Assembly (NCBI RefSeq): GCF_019931065.1 | Contig: NZ_JAIOUQ010000008.1 | Coordinates: 1-50,534, forward strand | Direction: 5' to 3' | Source: Methanobacterium spitsbergense | GTDB lineage: Archaea; Methanobacteriota; Methanobacteria; Methanobacteriales; Methanobacteriaceae | Length of the DNA: 50,534 nucleotides | Shown here: in pieces, positions 9,976 to 17,288 of the stretch | Numbering within the stretch: position 1 is the stretch's first letter | Layout of the letters: every line of letters starts with the position of its first letter | Notes under the pieces: generated by a model | What the model was told of the DNA's origin: nothing | Databases searched by the model: none | Seen by the model: the letters and a program-made list of their open reading frames with translations, nothing else | Program-made: the position numbers and the translations under genes

Positions 9976-10655
9976 ATGAGAATTTTAAATTTCAACATTC
10001 GATTCGGTGGGGAGAAACGAACATATAAAATTGTGGATTACTTTTTGAACAATGATTTTGATATGATTGTACTCACAGAATTTATTAAAAATGATAACGG
10101 TAAAGAAATTATAGCTAAATTAGTTGAGAAAGGGTATAAAACTCAACCATCTAATGAAAATGGTGAGTTCGGTTCATTTATTGCAAGTAAAGAGGAATTT
10201 ATAACCAAGAATGTTGAGGATATATGGGTTGAAGTTTATATTCCCATCATGGATTTATATGTGCTTGGAGTATATGTTCCAGACAAGTCAGGATCTCAAA
10301 AGAATTTATTTTGGAAGAAAATATTAGATTACGCTGAGAAGCAAGTTGATAATAAAGTACTGATAACAGGTGACTTTAACAGTTGCACAAAAGCAGATTC
10401 TTCAAATAAAACAGAATACAATGCCAAGGATTTGATGAAACTAGAAGAATTAGGATAATAGACTTGTGGAAGTACAATGCAAAAGAAGAGTCTAGCGGAT
10501 ATACTTGGTTTCACTACTCTGGAACTGGCTTCAGATTAGACTATGCATTCGTTTCATCAAAGCTTGCTGAAACATTAGAGGATGTATCTGTTTATTCAGA
10601 TTCTCAAATCAGGGAATCTAAAATATCAGACCATTCACCACTGGTAGTTATCTGA
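9976..10655 (+). pseudogene. Endonuclease/exonuclease/phosphatase-family protein, frameshifted
   Basis: The first frame (9976-10458, ATG after AGGGGAGAG) gives 'NFNIRFGG', then a metal-binding E in 'VLTEF', then 'LITGDFNS', the catalytic core of the ExoIII/APE-like family. It stops right after 'KLEELG'. The second frame, read from about 10459, continues 'IDLWKYN..', then 'FRLDYAFVSS' and the C-terminal 'SDHSPLVV' with the essential D-H. All family motifs are therefore present but spread over two frames, with one base missing at 10453-10460. A decayed second copy of the C-terminal part at 16782-16971 lacks one base at the same codon. Family members hydrolyse phosphodiester bonds in nucleic acids or small phosphates. 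If there is no recoding, the product is inactive because the D-H motif is lost. Confidence 0.75.
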
Positions 10656-10848
10656 ATTAAAATATAAATCTTCAATATTTTTTTACTGAAAATGTATAAA
10701 ATTCTATGAAATTGGCCAACAACTTCTAAATCTATTATTGTTCCTTTTCAAATTCTTCTTCAGTATTAATCATTATCATTTAATTCTGGAAAGTTTCTGG
10801 AATATACTAATAGATCAAATTTATATATTAAATATTTTATTGTTCTGG

Positions 10849-11292
10849 TCATTTTTCAGATAAGGAGGTTGATGGTATGGTTGCTCCACATTTTCTGCAG
10901 AATTTTGAGTCTTGATGTATTGGAGCAGAACATTCTGGGCATTTAGATTTCATGCTCACACGTCTTTTCCCAACTAATCTTTCCCATGATTGAATTAGAG
11001 ATCCTATAGGATCTTCGTCTCCTTTTATCCTTTCATTCAGTTTATCTTCTTTAATGGGAGAACTCTCTACTAATGGTTTTCCACATTCCGTACAAAACTT
11101 AGAATTAGGATTATTAAGCACAGAACACCGAGGACAGGAAATATCAACATCGTTTGTAGTAGGAGAACTCTCTACTAATGGTTTTCCACATTCTCTGCAA
11201 AACTTAGAATTAGGATTATTAAGCACAGAACACCGAGGACAGGAAATATCTTCATCTTGGCTTATTGATCTATCTAAACGCTTATTTACCAT
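10849..11292 (-). CDS. Triple zinc-ribbon protein
   Basis: A 147-residue soluble protein with three zinc ribbons, each a CxxC pair, about 12 residues, then CxxC ('CPRCSVLNNPNSKFCRECG' and its relatives), at about residues 18-38, 53-73 and 116-136. The first two ribbons come from a recent internal duplication of 89 bases with a 105-base period. The stretch between ribbons 2 and 3 is charged and has no membrane helix. Such double-zinc-ribbon proteins are abundant in methanogens and usually act as adaptor or nucleic-acid/protein binding modules. No specific function can be assigned. It is upstream of a TM2-like gene on the same strand, with 27 bases from the TM2 start to this stop region's far side reversed, so TM2 (11320-11547) would be the first gene of the pair. 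Confidence 0.8.
   Translation of the reverse strand: MVNKRLDRSISQDEDISCPRCSVLNNPNSKFCRECGKPLVESSPTTNDVDISCPRCSVLNNPNSKFCTECGKPLVESSPIKEDKLNERIKGDEDPIGSLIQSWERLVGKRRVSMKSKCPECSAPIHQDSKFCRKCGATIPSTSLSEK
11057..11250. repeat. Internal direct repeat in the zinc-ribbon gene (two 89-base units)
   Basis: Units at 11057-11145 and 11162-11250 are nearly identical at the DNA level, differing at only a few bases around 'CATTCCGTACAA' versus 'CATTCTCTGCAA'. The period is 105 bases, i.e. 35 codons, so the reading frame is kept and one whole zinc ribbon is duplicated. The high identity indicates a recent tandem duplication or ongoing gene conversion. Confidence 0.9.
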
Positions 11293-11319
11293 TCAAACAC
11301 CTCTATAAACATTAGAAAA

Positions 11320-11547
11320 TTAAAGTCTTCCTGCATTAATATCTTGAGCAGTGATATAAGCATCATATAAATTAATGACCCAAAGTATTGGTAGTAAAAT
11401 CCACCCTATTAATATGAATGTCAATAATCCAGTAACAATTGCACATATAAACAGAATTAGTCCTTTCAATATTTGTCCATTATAAACTTGACCTAGTCCC
11501 ACAATTAGAAATGATAATAGTACAGCGATCCACGGATTTTTTTCCAT
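11320..11547 (-). CDS. TM2-domain-like small membrane protein
   Basis: 75 residues with two hydrophobic helices: one at about residues 7-22 leading into 'GLGQVYNGQILKG', the other at about 30-60. The 'GxGQxYNGQxxKG' turn is the characteristic feature of TM2-type and related archaeal membrane proteins. A GGGGG ribosome site stands before the ATG. It is transcribed ahead of the triple zinc-ribbon gene, 27 bases away, on the same strand. In this order TM2 segments are often fused to, or encoded beside, zinc ribbons, so a membrane-tethered zinc-ribbon complex is a reasonable but unproven idea. Confidence 0.7.
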   Translation of the reverse strand: MEKNPWIAVLLSFLIVGLGQVYNGQILKGLILFICAIVTGLLTFILIGWILLPILWVINLYDAYITAQDINAGRL

Positions 11548-11930
11548 ACATTAACCCCCAAATTAATTAATATAGAATATTAATACTCAATATATTTAAA
11601 ATTAACTTTTTAGACTGAAAAATTAACTCTTAGAATATTAGTACATAACAACAACATCTATCATTTATACACACTATTTATTCCCCTCCTTATTTCATTC
11701 GAGGACATGAAAGCTTTAGTTTTCTACAATAACCAAAAATGGATGGTATTTAAACAATATCTCTTAATTAATAGTAATGTATTTATCCACAATCATATCA
11801 CTAATTGTTTATACTCTTATGTTTGAATATATTCATGTTCTAGAAGGGTTTTGATTAATGGAAAAAGTCCACTTCAATCCGGGGTTGAAATGATGATAGT
11901 TCGCAAATATAAGTTTAGGCGGGGTTTCTT
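11548..11930. other. Divergent intergenic region of 383 bases
   Basis: AT-rich DNA between the divergent TM2 and zinc-ribbon genes, so it should hold two promoters. TATA-like blocks occur (for example ATATATTTAAAATT near 11588 for the minus strand). No open frame, repeat or structured RNA could be supported. Confidence 0.4.
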
Positions 11931-12572
11931 ATGGATGAAAATAAATCAAATAATCTTATAACGTGCAATAAATGTGATGCAGAAGTTCCTGAAGGAAGTA
12001 AATTTTGTGTAGAATGTGGGGTGGCCATCGGGACAGTAAATGATATTGTTACAGAATCCTCAGAGGATATTATTAATTGTCCTAATTGCAACGAGGATGT
12101 TGAAGCAAGACTTAAATTCTGCCCAGAATGTGGAACTAAAATTCAAACTAATGCTCCTAGCCCACTAAATACATGCACTTATTGTGATGCTGATGTTGAA
12201 GTAGGACTTAAATTCTGCACGGAATGTGGGAAAAAAATTAGACATTCTAAAGGAACTTTAAAGAGAGACAAGTCTAACTGGCTTGATAAATCTTTAGTAA
12301 CTATTAATAAATCAAGTCAGAGTTTACTAAAAAATGTAGACAATCTTATAGATAATAATATAAAAAAATCTCGAGTACCTCCAAACGTTAAAATTGAGCA
12401 GTTTAAGCCCGTGCGAATAAAAGGAATCGATAACCCAAATCCCGGGTATTTACTATGTGATCAATGTGGTGGTGTTTATAAACTTAAATCATTTGAAAGT
12501 AGAGATGATTTCAGTGTCCATTGCGAATGTGGAGGTAAAATAACATATCTCAAAAATTTGTCAAAAACATGA
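11931..12572 (+). CDS. Four-zinc-ribbon protein with C-terminal GYL-type ribbon
   Basis: 213 residues. Three classical zinc ribbons occupy about residues 10-105 (each CxxC, about 12 residues, CxxC). A linker follows, and then a distinct C-terminal ribbon near residues 168-205 that starts 'GYLLCDQCGGVYKLKSFES' and ends with C-x-C-G-G. The same C-terminal type is the N-terminus of the proteins at 14667 and 24716. There is no membrane helix. The ATG follows GGCGGGGTTTCTT. It is the first gene of a same-strand run of zinc-ribbon genes (11931-15500), with 42 bases to the M48 peptidase. Inference: an adaptor that shares a ligand or partner with the other GYL-ribbon proteins. No enzyme domain is present. 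Confidence 0.8.
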   Translation: MDENKSNNLITCNKCDAEVPEGSKFCVECGVAIGTVNDIVTESSEDIINCPNCNEDVEARLKFCPECGTKIQTNAPSPLNTCTYCDADVEVGLKFCTECGKKIRHSKGTLKRDKSNWLDKSLVTINKSSQSLLKNVDNLIDNNIKKSRVPPNVKIEQFKPVRIKGIDNPNPGYLLCDQCGGVYKLKSFESRDDFSVHCECGGKITYLKNLSKT

Positions 12573-12614
12573 CAAAGTCTTTGGTTTTTAATTTATCTAA
12601 TGAGTTGATAAAAT

Positions 12615-13622
12615 ATGGCCAGTGAACAACTTTTAATGCTAAATCCTAATGAGTATGAACATAAACTGGATAGAAAAGCTCTTGAAACATTAGAAAAAAC
12701 TCCAGGATTAAAGAAATTCGGCATAAATCAAATGAAAGATGTGGAAAAACAAGTAAGATTAATTCATACTGGTAGCTCAATTAAAGTCACACACAATCAT
12801 TTTTCTGAAATTCATGAAATATTACAAGAAGCCTGTAATAATATTTACCTTAAAAAAATTCCAGATATGTACATAAATAGCGGTTGGGATATCAATGCAA
12901 GTACTATCGGCTCAAAAGAACCAATAATAATGCTCAACTCAGGAGCGGTTGAATATTTAACTCCAGAAGAACTTTTATGTGTAATAGGGCATGAAGCAGG
13001 CCATATCAAAAGCGGTCATACAACATACAAAAATATGGTTAATACATTTTCTTATTGGAGTTCGATAATTACTGATATTACACTTGGTTTTGGTGGACTA
13101 TTGCAAGAATCTTTACAGAAGGCTTTAAACTATTGGAGTCAAATGTCTGAATTTACAGCAGACAGAGCAGGATTACTAGCTTGTCAAGATATTGAAGTTG
13201 CCATACATGTTGAAATGAAATTAAGCGGTGTTCCACCAAAACTCTATGATAAAATGGACACCGATGAATTTATAAATCAAGCCAAAGAATTCATGAGCCT
13301 AGATTCAGATCTTTCATACAAAACGTATAAAACATTGTTTAATTTGGATTTAGACCATCCTTGGTCCGTTATGAGGGCATTTGAGCTTATGAAATGGGTA
13401 GAAAAAGGAAAATACCAACAACTACTTGATATTCATTGCAAAAAGAATATTGAAGATTTAGACAAAATCTGTCTAAAATGTGGGGCTGAATTTAATTGCG
13501 ATCAAACCTTTTGTGGAATATGTGGATCAAAACATCATCGAACATGTACTGAATGTGGATCTAAAATAAAAGGAAAAGAAAAATTCTGTGGGGTATGTGG
13601 AAATGAATTATGGGCTCGTTAA
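12615..13622 (+). CDS. M48-family metallopeptidase with C-terminal zinc ribbons
   Basis: 335 residues. The catalytic motif 'GHEAGHIKSGH' near residue 125 supplies the two zinc histidines and the general-base glutamate, and 'SEFTADRAG' near 178 supplies the third ligand, as in M48 (HtpX/Ste24-like) peptidases. Unlike HtpX there is no clear N-terminal pair of membrane helices; only the stretch around 'YWSSIITDITLGFGGLL' is hydrophobic, so the enzyme may be soluble or peripherally bound. The C-terminal 50 residues carry two further zinc ribbons ('CLKCGAEF..CGICG', 'CTECGSKI..CGVCG') like those of its neighbours. It sits inside the zinc-ribbon run. Inference: a protease directed to partners through zinc-ribbon contacts, possibly for protein quality control. 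Confidence 0.9.
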   Translation: MASEQLLMLNPNEYEHKLDRKALETLEKTPGLKKFGINQMKDVEKQVRLIHTGSSIKVTHNHFSEIHEILQEACNNIYLKKIPDMYINSGWDINASTIGSKEPIIMLNSGAVEYLTPEELLCVIGHEAGHIKSGHTTYKNMVNTFSYWSSIITDITLGFGGLLQESLQKALNYWSQMSEFTADRAGLLACQDIEVAIHVEMKLSGVPPKLYDKMDTDEFINQAKEFMSLDSDLSYKTYKTLFNLDLDHPWSVMRAFELMKWVEKGKYQQLLDIHCKKNIEDLDKICLKCGAEFNCDQTFCGICGSKHHRTCTECGSKIKGKEKFCGVCGNELWAR

Positions 13623-13749
13623 AAGATAGAAGGATATTGACGAACTTCATGAAATCAAACGAATTTCCAGACACATTCACAAATTATTCTAACATAATAT
13701 TAAAAAAAATCGAAAAAAACTATATTATTCAATTATGTGTGGTAATAAG

Positions 13750-14202
13750 ATGAGTGAATATCCAGATAAGTTAGCTAGTTGGTTAGGAATTTGGGGCGTA
13801 ATTAATCTAATTTTAGCTTTTCCATATGGAGTTTTAATATTGATTTTTGCTGTCGCAATCTATATAACAAAAAGCCCTATGATAATGAATGCATTTGGTT
13901 GGTTATGGTTAATTTTAGCAATACCTCAATTCTTCGCAGGTTTTATGTTTCCGTGGTTGTTTATATTAGCTATAATCAATGCAATATTTGCAATTGGCGT
14001 AATTTCAGAAACAAAAAAATATGAAAAGGGGAAAGTTGTAGCTAAGAGTAAATCAGGATATCAAAAAAATTTAAATTTAGATAATAAGAGCAATATGGAA
14101 AGTTTATCAAATAATTACTGTTCTGAATGTAATTATAAATTAAATAAAAAGGATAAATTTTGTCCTGATTGTGGTAACAAAGTTTATAGTAATATTTATT
14201 AA
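13750..14202 (+). CDS. Membrane protein with C-terminal zinc ribbon
   Basis: About 150 residues: three to four membrane helices in the first 90 residues, a lysine-rich linker, and a C-terminal zinc ribbon ('CSECNYKLNKKDKFCPDCG'). An upstream in-frame ATG at 13735 is possible. A TATA-like ACTATATTA near 13711 would place the transcript start almost on it, so a leaderless start there cannot be excluded; 13750 has GGTAATAAG before it. It is 20 bases upstream of the next zinc-ribbon gene and co-oriented with it. Membrane anchor plus cytosolic zinc ribbon suggests a scaffold for the soluble ribbon proteins nearby. I know no function for it. Confidence 0.7.
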   Translation: MSEYPDKLASWLGIWGVINLILAFPYGVLILIFAVAIYITKSPMIMNAFGWLWLILAIPQFFAGFMFPWLFILAIINAIFAIGVISETKKYEKGKVVAKSKSGYQKNLNLDNKSNMESLSNNYCSECNYKLNKKDKFCPDCGNKVYSNIY

Positions 14203-14222
14203 TAATAAAATATTGGGGTAAC

Positions 14223-14627
14223 ATGAAAATAAAATGTTCAAACTGCGGACACGAAAGTGAGAAAAACAAAATTTTTTGTACTGAATGTGGAACAAAGATA
14301 GAACAAATATCAGAACTTATTGAGTCTAAACAAGTAATAAATTGTCCTAAATGTTCTATAGAATTACCGGCTAATACTAAATTTTGCACAGACTGCGGTA
14401 CAAAAATTGATCAACAGATAGTTTTAGATCAAGAAATAATATGTCCCAAATGTTCTAAAAAACTTCCCGCCAATAGTAAGTTCTGTAAAGAGTGTGGAAC
14501 GAAAATTGGATTTGATAATAAATCTCTTAATGAATTTGTAAGTGATGAAACAATTGATTCTATAAAGGAAAGGGGAAAAGATATCAGGAAAGAAGCCGAA
14601 AGTTTATTTAAAAAATTAAGAGAATAA
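14223..14627 (+). CDS. Triple zinc-ribbon protein with charged helical tail
   Basis: 134 residues: three zinc ribbons at about residues 4-22, 44-62 and 78-96 (all CxxC..CxxC), then a strongly charged tail of some 35 residues that should form a helix or coiled coil ('IDSIKERGKDIRKEAES'). The ATG follows TTGGGGTAAC. Same strand and 20 bases after the membrane zinc-ribbon gene, 39 bases before the next, so likely one operon from about 13.7 kb to 15.5 kb. Adaptor-type protein; no enzymatic motif. Confidence 0.8.
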   Translation: MKIKCSNCGHESEKNKIFCTECGTKIEQISELIESKQVINCPKCSIELPANTKFCTDCGTKIDQQIVLDQEIICPKCSKKLPANSKFCKECGTKIGFDNKSLNEFVSDETIDSIKERGKDIRKEAESLFKKLRE

Positions 14628-14666
14628 AAATATTATACTATAACTCAAATTCAGTGGGGGGATTAA

Positions 14667-15500
14667 ATGGGGTATTTAATTTGTAATAAATGTGGCGGCT
14701 ATTATGAGCTCAAAAAAGGCGAATCAATAGATGATTTTGATATTTGTGAATGTGGTGGAAAATTTACTTTTATTGAAGAAATTGAAGGATTAACAAAATC
14801 GTCAGTTTTAATGATAAAATGTCCTTCTTGTGGAAATAATAATCCCGAAGATTCTAAATACTGTTTATCTTGTGGGGAATATATGAAGCCTATCAAAGGC
14901 CGGGAAAATCTTTTAGATTTTTTAGATTTTCCTGCACTTTTCATTATTTCGATTTTAGCAGTGATTATATTCATTTTAAGCTCAATTATCTTCGGTGATC
15001 TTGGGAACAACTCTATTTTATTTATTGATAATAATCAACCGGATAATAATCTTCCAAAGGGCATTTATCTAATACTTATTATCTTTATTGGTATATGTGC
15101 TGGTCTTTTAGTAAAAGGAAACTATAAAAAAAATGCGTTACATGGAGCACTAGTTTTAATGCCTTCAGTAATATTTGGTGTGGTTTCATTTTACTCTGAA
15201 ATGAATACTTTATTACAATACATTGCTTCTCCTAATCCAATAATTAGTTTAATGATAGGCAGTTTATCAATTGTATTGTTAATATTAATGATATTAGCAT
15301 ACTCACTTCTTGGTGGAATAGGTGGTCTAATTGGTTCAATCATTCATAACAAGTTTAAATTAGACGATAATAAATTATGGAAACGACTAACGGAAAAAAT
15401 ATACCATAATAAAAAAATTAACATCAAAGAGTTAAGATTTGGTTATTTTTCATTCTTATTGACTATTTTGTTAGTAACTCTTTGGAGTGTATTCGGTTAA
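14667..15500 (+). CDS. GYL-type zinc-ribbon protein with five-helix membrane domain
   Basis: 277 residues. The N-terminus is the GYL-type ribbon ('GYLICNKCGGYYELKKGES', then C-x-C-G-G), and a classical ribbon follows near residues 53-72. From about residue 90 there are five or six hydrophobic helices. The middle part, with 'KKNALHGALVLMPSVIFG' and 'LGGIGGLIGSII', resembles the DUF5518-type membrane module also seen at 25100 and 28527. Start: ATG after TGGGGGGAT. Last gene of the zinc-ribbon operon. The topology would place the ribbons in the cytoplasm. Function unknown; the pairing of GYL ribbon and DUF5518-like helices recurs in this window and looks like a lineage-specific family. Confidence 0.75.
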   Translation: MGYLICNKCGGYYELKKGESIDDFDICECGGKFTFIEEIEGLTKSSVLMIKCPSCGNNNPEDSKYCLSCGEYMKPIKGRENLLDFLDFPALFIISILAVIIFILSSIIFGDLGNNSILFIDNNQPDNNLPKGIYLILIIFIGICAGLLVKGNYKKNALHGALVLMPSVIFGVVSFYSEMNTLLQYIASPNPIISLMIGSLSIVLLILMILAYSLLGGIGGLIGSIIHNKFKLDDNKLWKRLTEKIYHNKKINIKELRFGYFSFLLTILLVTLWSVFG

Positions 15501-16122
15501 TGTTAATCTATTATTATTTTTTATAAGTTTTCAATTATATTCACAAGAGTCTGATGCAGTGTAACAAGTCAATAAACAAAAATGGAAATCACAGTTCGGA
15601 ATTGGACAATGCACTATTCCTTCTTTCACAATTCATCTTCACATCTTAGAGGATTCATCTTCTTAAAAGAATAATCTATTAATCCAATAATTAGTCCTAA
15701 ATATTATATAATTCGAAATAGTTACGGTAGAATACTCGTTTCAAAAAATATAACGATCTATATTAATACTGAAGTTTTACTTCGGAGAAGTATCACGAAG
15801 TTGTAAAATAATATTAGTTTTTCACTTTGATATTTCTTAATTATTCATCATTAATATTAGAAAATATAATACAATAATTGATATACACAGAATCCTAGTA
15901 AATCCTTCTTATAAATATGATGTGGATACTATAATCAATTCATTAACTAATAAAAAAAGCACCTGCAGATATAACTTCAAAGACACTATTCTATGAGATG
16001 AACCATCAAAATAATTCATCATGAGATAATGAAATCATTTGCGATATATTCAAATTGGATAATTGGATATAACACTATAAAAATAATGTTATGTGTAATG
16101 GATTTCTTTGGAGGTTTAAGTG
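15501..16122. other. Intergenic region of 622 bases
   Basis: No convincing gene. Short open frames exist (for example 31 codons from an ATG near 15580 and a stretch reading 'NPSYKYDVDTIINSLTNK' near 15900), but they have no ribosome site and may be remnants. A small hairpin, ACTTC-GGA-GAAGT, lies at 15779-15791. The right end carries the alba promoter with an AT-rich ACTATAAAAATAATG block near 16075 and a GGAGG ribosome site at 16110. Confidence 0.4.
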
Positions 16123-16401
16123 ATGTCAGATGAAAATATCGTATACATTGGAAATAAACCAGTAATGAACTATGTATTAGCTGTAGTAACTCAGATGAAT
16201 ACCGGAGTCCCCGAAGTAATGTTGAAAGCAAGAGGAAGAGCAATCAGCAGAGCAGTTGATGTTGCAGAGATTGTAAGGAACAGATTTATGACCGATTTAG
16301 AAGTAGGTTCCATAGATATCAGCACAGAAGAAATGACCAGCAGAGAAGGATCAAACAGTAATGTTTCAGCCATTGAAATAAAACTCTGCAAGACAGAATA
16401 A
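16123..16401 (+). CDS. albA: Alba, archaeal DNA/RNA-binding chromatin protein
   Basis: 92 residues, full length for the family. The sequence '[19 protein letters not shown]' at the N-terminus and '[19 protein letters not shown]' in the middle are the conserved Alba fold, with the K of 'GNKPVMNY' at the position that is acetylated in the Sulfolobus protein. It binds double-stranded DNA and RNA as a dimer and coats nucleic acid together with histone in methanogens. GGAGG at 16110-16114 places the start at ATG 16123; GTG at 16120 would add one residue. Single gene with its own promoter, flanked on both sides by decayed DNA, so a core gene inside an accessory area. Confidence 0.95.
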   Translation: MSDENIVYIGNKPVMNYVLAVVTQMNTGVPEVMLKARGRAISRAVDVAEIVRNRFMTDLEVGSIDISTEEMTSREGSNSNVSAIEIKLCKTE

Positions 16402-16632
16402 ATAAGAAATCCATTCAATCCACTTTTCATTTTATGAAGGAGAAACTTCGCTGAATAAAATAAATAATATTACTTTTATAATTTAAAGTATTAAAAAACT
16501 TCAGAAAATCAAACACTATATTTTTACAATAGTTGACAATGGTCAAAGTATCTCTACGATTGCTTCCTTTCCATTTTTAATGGTATAAAAGCGTTCAAGC
16601 GAGCAAATAATTAATGAATCTTAGAATAGAAG

Positions 16633-16655
16633 AACGTATGTTGCCTGCATACTTC
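16633..16655 (-). repeat. Intergenic hairpin motif with CAGGCAA loop, copy A
   Basis: On the minus strand the sequence reads GAA-GTATG-CAGGCAA-CATAC-G-TTC: a perfect five-base stem (eight with one bulged G) around the loop CAGGCAA. Two further copies with the same loop are at 38150-38166 and 40419-40435. It lies in non-coding DNA between alba and the decayed exonuclease copy. There is no T-run directly after it, so it is not an ordinary terminator. Confidence 0.6.
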
Positions 16656-16781
16656 ATTAGTATTCTCAGGAAATTTAGATTTGTAATATTTAGACCATTG
16701 GGCTAACAATAAAGAAGTTTAAAGAAGTTATAATTCTAGTTATTTATTTTGGAATTTTTATTCAAATTTAAAATCCAAAAT

Positions 16782-16971
16782 TACCATACAATCCTAACGA
16801 TTTAATCAAACTAGAAGAATTAGGAATATTGACCTATGGAAGTATAATTCAAATGAGGACTCAGATAGATATACTTGGTATCATAATACCGGAATTGGGT
16901 TCAGAATAGACTATGCCTTCGTTTCACCGAAGCTTGGTGAAACTTTAGAGGATGTATCAGTTTACCAATAA
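16782..16971 (+). pseudogene. Decayed C-terminal copy of the exonuclease/phosphatase-family gene
   Basis: The translation in two frames gives 'YNPNDLIKLEELG' and then 'IDLWKYNSNEDSDRYTWYH', '..GFRIDYAFVSPKLGETLEDVSVY', closely matching the C-terminal part of the gene at 9976-10655. It has no N-terminal half, ends at a TAA before the D-H motif, and has lost one base at the same codon after 'EELG' as the other copy. No start or ribosome site. The flanks (16402-16781 apart from the hairpin, and 16972-17288) show no further gene. Confidence 0.8.
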
Positions 16972-17288
16972 AATTAGTAGAAAAAGACTCAAATGTGAGA
17001 TTGGAATTGAATTTGAAACTTACTTTTCACTATTTTGATTAGTTTGTATAATAGGAAGTTTAAAGGGTAAATGTTTTTTCCTTGGGGAATATGAATAATT
17101 ATAAATGAAATCTATTTTAAGCCATATTGATCTGTTTAAAAATAAAATAATGGGTATTGTATACGAAATAACCTGAAATATTATTGGTTAACTATAAGAT
17201 TGATTGAAATTTGTATATTATTAATATAGAATTAATGCCATATTGTTTTATGGAAATTAAAAAAAATTAAATCACGAGAAATTTTATC

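Noticed and set aside
11057..11250. Direct repeats considered as a CRISPR-like array
   Set aside because: Only two units of 89 bases, in frame inside a zinc-ribbon gene; no spacers.
15779..15791. Hairpin ACTTC-GGA-GAAGT in the gap before alba considered as a terminator or small RNA
   Set aside because: Five base pairs only, no T-run, no conserved copies.
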